Origin: Acetivibrio sp964564015
Lineage (GTDB): Bacteria > Bacillota > Clostridia > Acetivibrionales > Acetivibrionaceae
DNA length: 64,000 nucleotides
Reading direction: 5' to 3'
NCBI GenBank assembly: GCA_964564015.1
Contig: CAZLZR010000021.1
Span: 7,920 to 71,919, forward strand
The position numbers and the translations under genes were made by a program. The notes below the pieces were generated by a model. That model was not told where the DNA came from. It made no database searches and saw only the letters and a program-made list of their open reading frames with translations. Shown piece by piece: positions 18,674 to 27,723 of the stretch (positions are counted from its first letter, which is position 1; the number at the start of each line of letters is the position of its first letter).

Positions 18674-18723
18674 CTAATTAAAAAACATCAACACTATAAA
18701 CGCAATAGCTTCCCTTGCATCAA

Positions 18724-18759
18724 AAAATGGAGCCGGTAATTATTCTCCTGCTCCATTTT
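18724..18759 (-). terminator. Terminator downstream of the ykuK-like operon
   Basis: AAAATGGAGC and GCTCCATTTT form a 10-bp stem around a 16-nt loop. Read leftward the 3' side continues as TTTTTTGATG. It is about 50 bp past the stop at 18808. Confidence 0.75.
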
Positions 18760-18807
18760 ATTAGTCTCAGTCATGCTTTACTGAAAACTCTGACCTAAGA
18801 CAGACTT

Positions 18808-19065
18808 TTATATAGCTTTCCTTTTTTCACCTGCATCACTTATTGAGCAGATAAAATACTTCTTTTCATTTATTATCATTCTGTGATTTCTTTTGTTTAT
18901 TCCAGACACATCTAATGTCTTGATTTTTCTGTCAGAAACATCATATACTTCTAATTTCGATCCGGCTTCTACGACCTTGTTAAAAAACATATCCGGCTTT
19001 TCGCTCTTAAAGCAGCGCTTTCCAATCAATACATTTCTTACAGGAGTTACTCTTAAAACATACAT
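18808..19065 (-). CDS. Hypothetical protein (85 residues)
   Basis: I do not recognise the family. It is rich in short beta-type segments (MYVLRVTPVRNVLIG, KLEVYDVSD, RMIINEKKYFICSI) and basic residues. AAAGGGTGATAGTTA precedes the ATG, and the gene starts 14 bp after the ykuK-like stop, so the two form an operon ending at the 18724-18759 terminator. Confidence 0.65.
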   Translation of the reverse strand: MYVLRVTPVRNVLIGKRCFKSEKPDMFFNKVVEAGSKLEVYDVSDRKIKTLDVSGINKRNHRMIINEKKYFICSISDAGEKRKAI

Positions 19066-19079
19066 TAACTATCACCCTT

Positions 19080-19595
19080 TCAGCCAACTCTGAATTTTTT
19101 GCTATATCTGTTTGCATAGCTACTTGCAACAAAGGAATCAGGTTTGATCTTTGCATCAATACCAATACCTTCAAAATACCCGACCATTTCCCTGATTAAT
19201 TTTCTTGTTTCTCCTTTTGTACCTACGTCAATATGTGCTTCAAGCTTACAATCAAAGTTTTTATATTTTGAGGTAAAGTCATACAGAGCATCCATCAACT
19301 GATCATTGAGCATATATACCATTTCATAGGTCATCAAAGTTTCTTTTGAAATCTTTTCCTTAAGGTTCCTATATCTTTTATTCTCAATTATTTTACTCAC
19401 ACAGCACCAGGCGCCCTGTCCTAATCTGTGCACATGAATCCCTGTCGCAAAGCATGTGTATCTTCCCTTTACCTGTGAATCGGTTCCGACTGCTATCCTG
19501 TATTGGCAATCAGGATTTGCTTTAATAAAATACCGTATACTTGCAACAACATCTGCAAAACTCATATTCTTTTGCATGGAATTAAAAAATCTCAT
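19080..19595 (-). CDS. YkuK-like protein (DUF458, RNase H-like fold)
   Basis: A 171-residue cytoplasmic protein of the YkuK family. Landmarks are YRIAVGTDSQVKGRYTCFAT near residue 32, LEAHIDVGTKGETRKLI near 120, and the C-terminal IKPDSFVASSYANRYSKK. The fold is predicted to resemble RNase H, with Asp38 and the HIDVG aspartate as possible metal ligands; activity has not been settled for the family. It heads a two-gene operon with the 85-residue protein. Confidence 0.8.
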   Translation of the reverse strand: MRFFNSMQKNMSFADVVASIRYFIKANPDCQYRIAVGTDSQVKGRYTCFATGIHVHRLGQGAWCCVSKIIENKRYRNLKEKISKETLMTYEMVYMLNDQLMDALYDFTSKYKNFDCKLEAHIDVGTKGETRKLIREMVGYFEGIGIDAKIKPDSFVASSYANRYSKKFRVG

Positions 19596-19673
19596 TCTTT
19601 CTCACCAACTTTTACTTTTTTTGTGTTCATCACTTTTGGTTCTTTCAATTTACTATAATTAGAAAAATAAAAA

Positions 19674-19704
19674 GTGGTTAAATCCACTAATTGGACTTAA
19701 CCAC
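19674..19704 (-). terminator. Terminator downstream of the 49-residue gene
   Basis: GTGGTTAA(a)TCC pairs with GGA(c)TTAACCAC. Read leftward the stem is followed by TTTTTATTTTT. It sits 35 bp after the stop codon at 19739. Confidence 0.75.
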
Positions 19705-19738
19705 CCTATTTTTGTAAATGCGTTTTAATATAAACTCC

Positions 19739-19888
19739 TCATGAAATATTGTCCGGATATAACATTTCACCACATTTATAAAACAGAGGATTAATCCAAT
19801 GTATGCATTCAAAATTCATACTTTGTTTCTCTGACAATTTTACTGAAATATTTAATTTTCTTAGCTCGCAATGTTCAAAACGATACAT
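19739..19888 (-). CDS. Small unknown protein (49 residues)
   Basis: Starts MYRFEHCELRKLNISVKLSE and ends GEMLYPDNIS. The start has a near-perfect ribosome site, AAAGGAGGATTACT before ATG, and a strong terminator follows, so it looks like a genuine stand-alone gene. Three cysteines (positions 7, 28 and 39) could bind a metal or form disulfides; there is no signal peptide or membrane segment. Family unknown. Confidence 0.65.
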   Translation of the reverse strand: MYRFEHCELRKLNISVKLSEKQSMNFECIHWINPLFYKCGEMLYPDNIS

Positions 19889-20183
19889 AGTAATCCTCCT
19901 TTCACATGATCATTATAATATTAATTTTGATAATCACTTGTTAACAACTCAGCACCACTTTTCTGAGCATAACAGTTATATGATAACACATAAATAATAA
20001 TCACGTCAACAAAAAATGGAAATGTAATATTTTTGTAACATATACTGTCCCGAAGCATTTATAAATGGTTATTTCCTAACTTAGGAATAACGAAAAAATA
20101 ACATCCTATTCTCATATTTTGAAAACATTATCAAATAAAGTTTTTTCGTTATCCAGAGTATGAATTTATATTTTAGTCATATC

Positions 20184-22433
20184 TTAGTACTTGCCAAAAT
20201 CCATAGCGTCCAAAGAGATGTTCTTTTTATTATTCACTGGCTTCTTTTTCAAATTTGGTTTGCTTTTTTTATCAGCCTCTTCCAAATATCCTATAATATT
20301 ATTATCCAACAGTTCATATCCTGATTTTGCTTTACTGTTCTTCCTGACTTTAAACCTGCCTACCATGTAATTGAGAGTGTCCGCCTGACTTGACAATTCC
20401 TGACTTGACGCTGCACTTTGCTGTGATGTTGCAGAGTTTGTCTGGACAACCTGTGAAATCTGCATTACTCCCATATTAACCTGTGCAATGCCAGTGGCCT
20501 GCTCGTTTGACGATTCAGATATTTCACCAACTAAAAACGCAGCTTTGCTGACACCATCCACTATTTTATTCAGTGCCTCTGCAGTTTCTTTGGCTATGTT
20601 CATGCCCTTTTCTGTCTTTTGGACTGTTCCCTCTATCAAAGATGTAGTTTCTTTAGCTGCCTGGGAACTCCTTCCTGCCAAGCTTCTTACTTCATCTGCC
20701 ACAACTGCAAATCCTTTTCCGTGCTGTCCTGCTCTGGCAGCTTCAACGGCAGCATTCAAGGCAAGTATATTAGTCTGGAATGCTATATCATCTATAACTT
20801 TTATGATTTTTGAAATATTTGCCGATGCTGACGCTATTTCATCCATTGATTTCAGCATATCTTTCATATGATTATTCCCGTTTACAGCATCATCTTTTAC
20901 CAGCATGGCAAGTTCATTTGCTTCTTTTGCATTTACTGCGTTCTTTTTGGTTTTTTCCGATATCGTTTCCATTATTGAGGATAGCTCTTCTACTGAACTT
21001 GCCTGCTCAGTTGTACTCTGTGAAAGCATTTGGGACGAATCGGCAATTTGTTTCGAACCTGCCGATACCTGATACGCTGCATCACCCATTTTAATAAGTA
21101 CATCATTAAACGCATCAAGTATATTGTCTAGTGAATTCTTTATTTCTACAAAATCACCTTTAAATTCATTGCTTATTGTGATATCCATGTTGCCCTCTGA
21201 CATCTGGTACAATACCTGTGTAATTTCACCGATATAGCCCTTTAAATTACTGACTGTTTTATTCAGAGCGTCTTTTATTATTGCATGCTCTCCTTTATAG
21301 TTTCCATTCATACTAACCTTTAGATTTCCTTTTTCTAATTCTGCAAGAACACTGGAAGCTTCTTTTATAGGATCTATTACTGCGTCCAGGGTCTTATTTA
21401 TTCCCTGAATTATTTCCCTATACAGTCCACTAAAGTTTTCAGCCCTCCCGCGAGTCTGGAGTTTGCCGTCTATTGCTGCACCGGTTAAGCTATTAGCTTC
21501 GTATACAAGACCCTTTATAGATTCTACCGTTTTCATAATGGCAGGCGACAACTCATCCTCACTGTCCTTAATGTTCAATTCAAAATCAAAATCACCGACA
21601 GCTATCTTGTTAATTGGTAAAACAACATATTTTTGAATATCATCGGCATAATGATCCATGGTATCTGCAAGTTGTCCTATTTCGTCTTTTCTATTGAGAT
21701 TAAGCCTGTTTTTCAAATGCCCTTTTTCTATTTCCTTGATCATTGCTACTACTGATGTAAGTGGTCTTGAAATGTCTTTGACTACTAAATAGCCAAATAT
21801 AAATATCAAAACTAGTAGAACAAATAAACCAATAATAATATTCATTATGATATTGCTTCTTTGCTTTTCATATACTATTTTTCTCTCTTTTGTTGCCGTT
21901 TCCACTATTCCCCCAATTTCATCCAATTCTCCACGTGCTGTCTGGAACGAACCTTCCCATTCTTCCTCCATACTTTTATTTTCAATTACTTTATTTGAAT
22001 TTACAACCCAATAATCTATATCAGATTCGAATTTTTTAATAAGTTCAAATACTGTCAGTTTACTTTCATTCCCCTTATATTCTTTCCATTCCTTATTACT
22101 GTTTTCCAATATTGATTTTGATTCTGCAACTCTTTCTTTTGCAGTCTTAACATTTTCATCAAAAAAAGACTTTAGTTTCAAAGTGTCTTCCGGAGAATTA
22201 TCTGCAAAAACCAGTACCTGTACAGCTGTATATGCCTGATACAAATCTCTGTCGGCATTTAATATTGCGGTTCCTGCAGATCTGGCAGATTCCTCCAGGT
22301 TTAGTTGACTATTTTGAATCGCGCCACTTGATGCAACTGCTACTAATCCAAATATAGCAACAGAGATTACAACAGTACCTAAAATCAGATAAATTTTTCT
22401 CCTTATAGACAAATTCGAAAGCCATTTCATCAT
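20184..22433 (-). CDS. Methyl-accepting chemotaxis protein
   Basis: A 749-residue receptor. TM1 at about 12-33, a helical extracytoplasmic sensor of the four-helix-bundle type to about 195, TM2 at about 197-218, then a HAMP domain. Between about 270 and 480 comes a run of HAMP-like segments (LAELEKGNLKVSMNGNYKG, YQMSEGNMDITISNEFKGD), more than a simple receptor has. The signalling domain carries the near-invariant hairpin tip IAFQTNILALNAAVEAARAG. It signals to CheA; the ligand is unknown. A C-terminal basic tail (KKSKPNLKKKPVNNKK) follows. Monocistronic; cheB lies 11 kb away. Confidence 0.93.
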   Translation of the reverse strand: MMKWLSNLSIRRKIYLILGTVVISVAIFGLVAVASSGAIQNSQLNLEESARSAGTAILNADRDLYQAYTAVQVLVFADNSPEDTLKLKSFFDENVKTAKERVAESKSILENSNKEWKEYKGNESKLTVFELIKKFESDIDYWVVNSNKVIENKSMEEEWEGSFQTARGELDEIGGIVETATKERKIVYEKQRSNIIMNIIIGLFVLLVLIFIFGYLVVKDISRPLTSVVAMIKEIEKGHLKNRLNLNRKDEIGQLADTMDHYADDIQKYVVLPINKIAVGDFDFELNIKDSEDELSPAIMKTVESIKGLVYEANSLTGAAIDGKLQTRGRAENFSGLYREIIQGINKTLDAVIDPIKEASSVLAELEKGNLKVSMNGNYKGEHAIIKDALNKTVSNLKGYIGEITQVLYQMSEGNMDITISNEFKGDFVEIKNSLDNILDAFNDVLIKMGDAAYQVSAGSKQIADSSQMLSQSTTEQASSVEELSSIMETISEKTKKNAVNAKEANELAMLVKDDAVNGNNHMKDMLKSMDEIASASANISKIIKVIDDIAFQTNILALNAAVEAARAGQHGKGFAVVADEVRSLAGRSSQAAKETTSLIEGTVQKTEKGMNIAKETAEALNKIVDGVSKAAFLVGEISESSNEQATGIAQVNMGVMQISQVVQTNSATSQQSAASSQELSSQADTLNYMVGRFKVRKNSKAKSGYELLDNNIIGYLEEADKKSKPNLKKKPVNNKKNISLDAMDFGKY

Positions 22434-22560
22434 ACAAATTCGCTCCTTTTATAGTATTAAGAAAGCCATGACTTGGAAATTTAATATCTATTACTAATGT
22501 GTACTTTCAAAGAAAGGATAAAATGAACTGCTATATATATTTCGGCAAGACTAAAAAAAC

Positions 22561-22585
22561 AATTCACTGTTTTTCGCAGTGAATT
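22561..22585 (-). terminator. Terminator of the radical-SAM operon
   Basis: AATTCACTG / CAGTGAATT with a 7-nt loop; read leftward it runs into GTTTTTTTAG. It lies 74 bp after the last radical-SAM gene and marks the end of the six-gene leftward operon. Confidence 0.8.
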
Positions 22586-22658
22586 ACTTTAGAAATTTAT
22601 TACTTTAATTGTATTGAAAATTCTATTTACTTAATCTAAACCACAATAAACCAATTCC

Positions 22659-23987
22659 TTATGACAACCCAAATCTCATATCCTGCTTTTTAAATACTTC
22701 CTTTCTAAAAAGAGGGTTATACATCATGTATACCATAAGCCTGAACCAGGATCTCATATTTGTCTTTGGATCAAACGCTCTTGTAAAAATAGAGCTCACA
22801 CTGTTGAATGCCTTACGAGCCTCAAAGCATGCCAAGGTCAACTCATCGGGAGTCATATTGGTCGGAATGAAAGCTGCATGGTTAAATCTGTACTCATGGT
22901 GCAACCACCATTTTCCGTCATACAAAAGTCTATTCTCCTGCCTGAACTTTTCATACAAAGGCGTTCCAGGATAAGGCATCAGAATGTTATATGCGGCAAA
23001 TGTAAATTTATTCTGGAGTGCAAATTCCAGAGTTCGTTTTATAGAATCCTTTGTATCAAAATCATGCCCGAGTGTAAAAGCAGCCCAGGTCTGAAGTCCA
23101 TATTCTCGCAGGATTTTAATCTGCTCACGGTAACCGTCATGCTGACTTATATTGGGTGTCTTTTTCATCGCAGCAAGATTATTTGGATCAATGGATTCAA
23201 AACCTACCACGTGACCTAAACATCCACTCTTAACCATAAGCTCCATAAGTTCTTTGTCGCGAGTCATATCAATACTTGCCTGGCTAACCCAATGCAACTT
23301 TAGCGGTATCAGCTCTCTAAAGAGCTTCTTTGCCATTTCAGTATTAGCTACAATATTATCATCTACAAAGAACAGAAATTTCCGCTTCTGAGCTTCAATC
23401 TCATTAATTACTTCTTTAATGTCTCTGAACGTATGTGTCTTGTTAAAGTATACGCTGGTAGCGCAAAAAGAGCAGTCAAATCGGCAGCCTCTGCTGAATT
23501 GAAGCAACGTCAGAGGAAGGTAACCTTTCCCTTTGAATATATCCCTTCTTGTTATGACTCCCGGCTGCGGTTTGCAGGTACCAGCACTGTATACAGGCTT
23601 TAGCTCACCACGCCTTGCATCCTCAATCACTTCCTTCCAGAAGTATTCTCCATCTCCTATATATATGGAATCGGCATGTAAGGATGCCTCATCGGGAATC
23701 AATTTGACATGCATTCCTCCCATTATCACTCGTACCCCGCGCCTCTTGTATTCATCACTTATTTCATAGGCTCTTCTTGCCGTAAATGTTTCTACTGTAA
23801 TGGCTACTAGATCGGTTTTTTCATCATATGGAATCTGTTCCATTCTGTCATCATACATTACAACTTCTACATCAGACGGAGTTAACGCAGCCAGAACTCC
23901 AAGCTGAAGCGGTTCCATCCTCGCTTCATCAACATACAGGCTGTGCTCCATTCTTCCTATATTCGGCTTTATTAATGTCAATTTCAT
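22659..23987 (-). CDS. B12-binding radical SAM protein, BchE type (third in operon)
   Basis: A 442-residue protein. Residues 1-130 are a cobalamin-binding Rossmann domain of the BchE kind (DLVAITVETFTARRAYEIS, VIMGGMHVKLIPDEA, YIGDGE). Residues 160-370 are the radical SAM barrel with the cluster motif C168-C172-C175 (CRFDCSFC). The C-terminal 70 residues are helical and basic. BchE-type enzymes do methylations, cyclisations and C-C couplings at unactivated carbons; the substrate is unknown. It is the last gene of the leftward operon, 30 bp after its closest paralogue at 24018, from which it probably arose by duplication. Confidence 0.88.
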   Translation of the reverse strand: MKLTLIKPNIGRMEHSLYVDEARMEPLQLGVLAALTPSDVEVVMYDDRMEQIPYDEKTDLVAITVETFTARRAYEISDEYKRRGVRVIMGGMHVKLIPDEASLHADSIYIGDGEYFWKEVIEDARRGELKPVYSAGTCKPQPGVITRRDIFKGKGYLPLTLLQFSRGCRFDCSFCATSVYFNKTHTFRDIKEVINEIEAQKRKFLFFVDDNIVANTEMAKKLFRELIPLKLHWVSQASIDMTRDKELMELMVKSGCLGHVVGFESIDPNNLAAMKKTPNISQHDGYREQIKILREYGLQTWAAFTLGHDFDTKDSIKRTLEFALQNKFTFAAYNILMPYPGTPLYEKFRQENRLLYDGKWWLHHEYRFNHAAFIPTNMTPDELTLACFEARKAFNSVSSIFTRAFDPKTNMRSWFRLMVYMMYNPLFRKEVFKKQDMRFGLS

Positions 23988-24017
23988 AAACTAACCTCCG
24001 GATACATTTTTAAGGAA

Positions 24018-25325
24018 TTATTCCCTTCCCAATCGTAACCCCTGCTTTTTCTTGATCTCCCGCCTTGATACCAGATTGGCAAGAGTATATATACCCAGGT
24101 TTCCAGGGTTTGCACAATTCGCTTTAAAATCCATGGCTCTTTTTAGCATAGATGAATACTTATTAAAGTCCATACGAGCATTTTTGCAGCCGTCTGTAAG
24201 CTCCTCTGCCGTCATTCCATGGGGTTTGAACATGGCATCTCCGTACCTGAATCCCGGATTAATCCACCAACGGTCATAAAGGAGTTTCCCTTCTGATTTA
24301 AGCCTGGAGTATAAACGCGTTCCCGGCATAGGCATAAGGGGATTAAAATTTGCAAGTAGCAGTTTATTTTCCAATGCAAATTCCAAGCTGATTTTAAAAG
24401 AGTCCTTTGTGTCATAATCATAACCGAAAACAAAGGTTCCGTAGATCATAATACCCTTATCCTTTATTCTCCTAATAGCCATGGAGTATTCATGGTTCTT
24501 CATATTTACACGTTTGCCCATTTGCTCAAGATTTTTTGCGTTAAGAGACTCAAACCCTATAAGTACACCCATACAACCGCTTTTATTCATCAATTCAAGA
24601 AGTTCCGGATCATTGGCAATATCTATGCTTACCTGAGTTGACCAACGTACTTTCAAAGGAATCAATGCTTTTAAAAACTGCTTTGTCTTCTCCTTATTTA
24701 TATAAAAGTTGTCATCTACTATAAATAAATATTTCTCCCCAAGCTCCTCAATTTCAGCTACTACCTCTTCTATAGGCCTTTGCCGGAGATTGTTTCCATA
24801 GAAGGCATTGATGGAGCAAAAATCACAAGAAAATTTACAACCCCTTCCAAATTGAACAGGGTAAATTATAGCATAATTTTTATCCTTGAAAAGATTTCTT
24901 CTATACTTTACTCCCCCAAGCTCATGGGAATTATCACTCCTATAGACCTTATTACAGTCCCCTTTCAGATAATCGGCTATAACCTGTCCCCATATTCCTT
25001 CGGCTTCGCCGATAATAACCGTATCAGCGTATTGTAATGCCTCCTCAGGTAAAAAAGTAGGGTGATAACCTCCCATAATAACATATACCCCTCTTTTCCT
25101 GAACTCTGATGCGATTGAATATGCCCGCCTTGCAGTAAAAGTCTCCACTGAAATTGCCACAATATCCGTCTCCAAATCACGAGGTACCTGTTCAATTCTG
25201 TCATCGTAAAATTCAGTTTCCAAACCTTCGGGTGTCAGGCCATCCAACACTGCTATTGCCAGCGGTTGCATTGCATCCGATGATTTATAATTGCCCAAAT
25301 TGGGTCTGATAAAAGTAATCTTCAT
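24018..25325 (-). CDS. B12-binding radical SAM protein, BchE type (second in operon)
   Basis: A 435-residue paralogue of the neighbouring protein, sharing its opening (MKITFIRPNLG), the DIVAISVETFTARRAYSIA segment, the cluster motif C163-C167-C170 (CKFSCDFC), LFIVDDNFYINKEK, and the closing KKKQGLRLG. The cobalamin domain is N-terminal and the radical SAM barrel follows. Spaced 28 bp from the membrane-protein gene upstream. Like its neighbours it probably works on a shared hydrophobic substrate, an inference from the operon only. Confidence 0.88.
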   Translation of the reverse strand: MKITFIRPNLGNYKSSDAMQPLAIAVLDGLTPEGLETEFYDDRIEQVPRDLETDIVAISVETFTARRAYSIASEFRKRGVYVIMGGYHPTFLPEEALQYADTVIIGEAEGIWGQVIADYLKGDCNKVYRSDNSHELGGVKYRRNLFKDKNYAIIYPVQFGRGCKFSCDFCSINAFYGNNLRQRPIEEVVAEIEELGEKYLFIVDDNFYINKEKTKQFLKALIPLKVRWSTQVSIDIANDPELLELMNKSGCMGVLIGFESLNAKNLEQMGKRVNMKNHEYSMAIRRIKDKGIMIYGTFVFGYDYDTKDSFKISLEFALENKLLLANFNPLMPMPGTRLYSRLKSEGKLLYDRWWINPGFRYGDAMFKPHGMTAEELTDGCKNARMDFNKYSSMLKRAMDFKANCANPGNLGIYTLANLVSRREIKKKQGLRLGRE

Positions 25326-25353
25326 TTTATATCTCCCATCAAACTATCAGCTT

Positions 25354-26025
25354 TTACATCCTGATATCTTTGTAAGGTGCCACCCCTGAATAACCGTTAT
25401 TTTTATATGAAAAAAGCACAAAAACAGCAGTCGGTACTGTCAAAGCAAGTATATTGAATAAAATAACCGAAAGTAATGCCAAATTTCCGCTCATTGCTTC
25501 AAAAAAGGCAAATTGTCCAACTCTTACTCCAATACCATAGATCAGTCCAAAAACCCCAAAATACACCGGGGCATAATCCATAGCAATGGCTTCCGGCCCT
25601 TTTCCTTCAAAATACTGTTTGTTATAGACCGTCATAAACCCCGACTTAATTGCAAATATATCATAGAGCCAGTTCCAAAAAGCTAATACTGAAGCCATTA
25701 TAAACCCTGACCTAAGAATTTCAAACACACCAAACTCTCCCGGAACCCTATCAACACACAAATAGGCAATAAGGCTTGTGGCTGTTCCAAACACAAAACC
25801 ATGCTGTGGTCTGAATTTTCCCAGCCTGATCCTTGTGTTAAATTCCCACAGCTTTGTAATATTGGTGCCAAGTGCCGGTATGATATAGGAAGTAATAATA
25901 GGCATTGACAATACATACAAGACAAATCTGTGATTGTTTCCAAAGCTTTTGAACCATATATAATAGGCTATAGGAAATAATACCAACGGTGTTATATATT
26001 GATAAACATTAAAGAATCTCCTCAC
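25354..26025 (-). CDS. Polytopic membrane protein of unknown function
   Basis: A 223-residue protein with six or so predicted membrane helices (YITPLVLFPIAYYIWF, LYVLSMPIITSYIIPAL, HGFVFGTATSLIAYL, GFIMASVLAFWNWLYDIFA, APVYFGVFGLIYGIG, LLSVILFNILALTVP). I do not recognise the family. Conserved-looking polar residues sit between helices (RPQHG, WLYDI, KQYFEGKGPEAIAMDY), as in integral lipid-modifying enzymes; this is suggestive only. It lies between the FAD oxidoreductase and the second radical SAM gene with short spacing, so it belongs to the same pathway. Confidence 0.75.
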   Translation of the reverse strand: MRRFFNVYQYITPLVLFPIAYYIWFKSFGNNHRFVLYVLSMPIITSYIIPALGTNITKLWEFNTRIRLGKFRPQHGFVFGTATSLIAYLCVDRVPGEFGVFEILRSGFIMASVLAFWNWLYDIFAIKSGFMTVYNKQYFEGKGPEAIAMDYAPVYFGVFGLIYGIGVRVGQFAFFEAMSGNLALLSVILFNILALTVPTAVFVLFSYKNNGYSGVAPYKDIRM

Positions 26026-26130
26026 TTATACCTCACCCTCTTATACTGTAATCTGCTCAAGTCAAAATCTACAAATGCACTTCCTCTTTTTGTCCGCTTT
26101 CCATACTCTTAACTGCATACTCCTTGCTTT

Positions 26131-27627
26131 CTATGAATTACATGTCCTGAATTTCTTTTTTTCCTTGTGGCATATCATTTGGATTGCATTTCTTCCAGAC
26201 AATACGGCAAAAGGAATTCCCCCGCTTATTTCAACCCAATGCCCTGCCATATAGAAATTTAAGAGGCCCTTAAGAGAGCGTTCAAAACTTGTATCTACCG
26301 TTTTAGAGTCCACATACCATCCCTCAGCCGCACCTTTTCTATTTCCTGAAAACCGTTCAAAAGTTTTAGGTGTGGCTATATCATATACTTCTATTTTTTC
26401 ACTGATACCAGGAAATCTCTTGCATAATTCTGACAGTATTCTGTCTTTTATTCTTTCCTTTTCACTAACATAGTACTTGTAATCACTGTATATATTATTC
26501 CAATAATCATAGTCACAGGCAAAGGTAACAACGAGGGATGTTTTTCCCAGGGGAGCAAATGAAGCATCAAAACAATAATGCCTTATACGTATATCCTTTA
26601 TTTGCTGGTTACCCACAACTAGAGGTTCACCAAGCTTATGAACTATAAACCTGGGTTCCTGGGACAAGTCACATGAGACACCGAAAGATACCTGCATATA
26701 ACTGTGAAATATGGGCAAAGTCTTGTACTGCCTTTCGAGCTTTTTGGATATATATTTACCCTCCAACATCTTAAAAATAGTATTATATCCATCAGCAGCC
26801 GAAACAACAAAATCTGCGGCGTGTTCTTTTCCATCGGCAAGTTTTACTCCAACAGCCTTGTTATCCTTCACTACAATACTTTCAACCTTTGAATTGTAAT
26901 TTATTTTTCCACCCAGTTTCAAATACCTCTTCTCCATCGCTTTTGCTACTCCTATTGAGCCTCCCGACGGATAATTTGCATTTCCTGTGTGCATATGTCC
27001 GAATATCATCAATACATAAAGGGCAGGGTATCTTGGAAGGAAACTCATAAGCCCTACAATTGCCTCTCTTAGAAACTGGCTTTTAAACAATGTGACAAAC
27101 TTTTCAACAGGCATATTTTTGTATTTCAGGATAATATCCAAAAACGGAAGGTTTTGACCCAAAAATTTTGCGGAATCAATGATATTAAAAAGCTCCACAG
27201 GCTTGTTAATATATACATTAAAGCGGGATATCCTTTTAGCTTCCCTACTCATCCTATCAATAACATCTCTATCCTCGGGAGCAAATTTCTTCATTTCTTC
27301 CGTCAACTTGTCCATATCTGCAAAAACTCTGAACTTTCTCCCATCAGGCCATTCCAATCTTATAAACTCATCATGACCGATAAATTTGCAGCCAGTCGCC
27401 ACCCCAAGCTCTTTCCACAAAGCATTCAGGCTATTTTCAGGGTTTGTACCAAAAAGCCAGTAAATACACGACTCAAAAAGGTATTCTCCTCTTTTCCATG
27501 AAGTACAAAGCCCTCCCGGACCTCCATTCGCCTCGAAAATATATGTCTCGTAACCGTTCATCTGTCCGTAGCAGCCTGCCGCAAGTCCTGCAGCACCTGC
27601 ACCGATTATAATTATCTTTTTTTTCAT
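26131..27627 (-). CDS. CrtI-like FAD-dependent oxidoreductase (phytoene desaturase family)
   Basis: A 498-residue flavoprotein. The FAD-binding Rossmann motif is at the N-terminus (IIIIGAGAAGLAAGCYGQMN), followed by EANGGPGGLCTSW, and the family's C-terminal signature is LLNFYMAGHWVEISGGIPFA. The superfamily desaturates, isomerises or saturates polyene and isoprenoid chains. No phytoene synthase or other carotenoid gene is present, so a carotenoid role is not implied. The ATG at 27627 (AAAGG eight bases upstream) is preferred over a GTG three codons earlier. Comparable BchE-like plus CrtI-like pairs occur in proposed ladderane-lipid gene sets of anammox bacteria. Confidence 0.87.
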   Translation of the reverse strand: MKKKIIIIGAGAAGLAAGCYGQMNGYETYIFEANGGPGGLCTSWKRGEYLFESCIYWLFGTNPENSLNALWKELGVATGCKFIGHDEFIRLEWPDGRKFRVFADMDKLTEEMKKFAPEDRDVIDRMSREAKRISRFNVYINKPVELFNIIDSAKFLGQNLPFLDIILKYKNMPVEKFVTLFKSQFLREAIVGLMSFLPRYPALYVLMIFGHMHTGNANYPSGGSIGVAKAMEKRYLKLGGKINYNSKVESIVVKDNKAVGVKLADGKEHAADFVVSAADGYNTIFKMLEGKYISKKLERQYKTLPIFHSYMQVSFGVSCDLSQEPRFIVHKLGEPLVVGNQQIKDIRIRHYCFDASFAPLGKTSLVVTFACDYDYWNNIYSDYKYYVSEKERIKDRILSELCKRFPGISEKIEVYDIATPKTFERFSGNRKGAAEGWYVDSKTVDTSFERSLKGLLNFYMAGHWVEISGGIPFAVLSGRNAIQMICHKEKKKFRTCNS

Positions 27628-27723
27628 TTTCCACACCTTTTAATGGAATATCAAACAAATATATATTAAATCATTTCTATACAAAACCCATATGCAAATT
27701 TTGTGCATCAGGCATGTTTAAAT

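Noticed and set aside
26131..27627. Carotenoid biosynthesis role for the CrtI-like protein
   Set aside because: No phytoene or dehydrosqualene synthase, or other carotenoid gene, in the window; the neighbours point to a different substrate.
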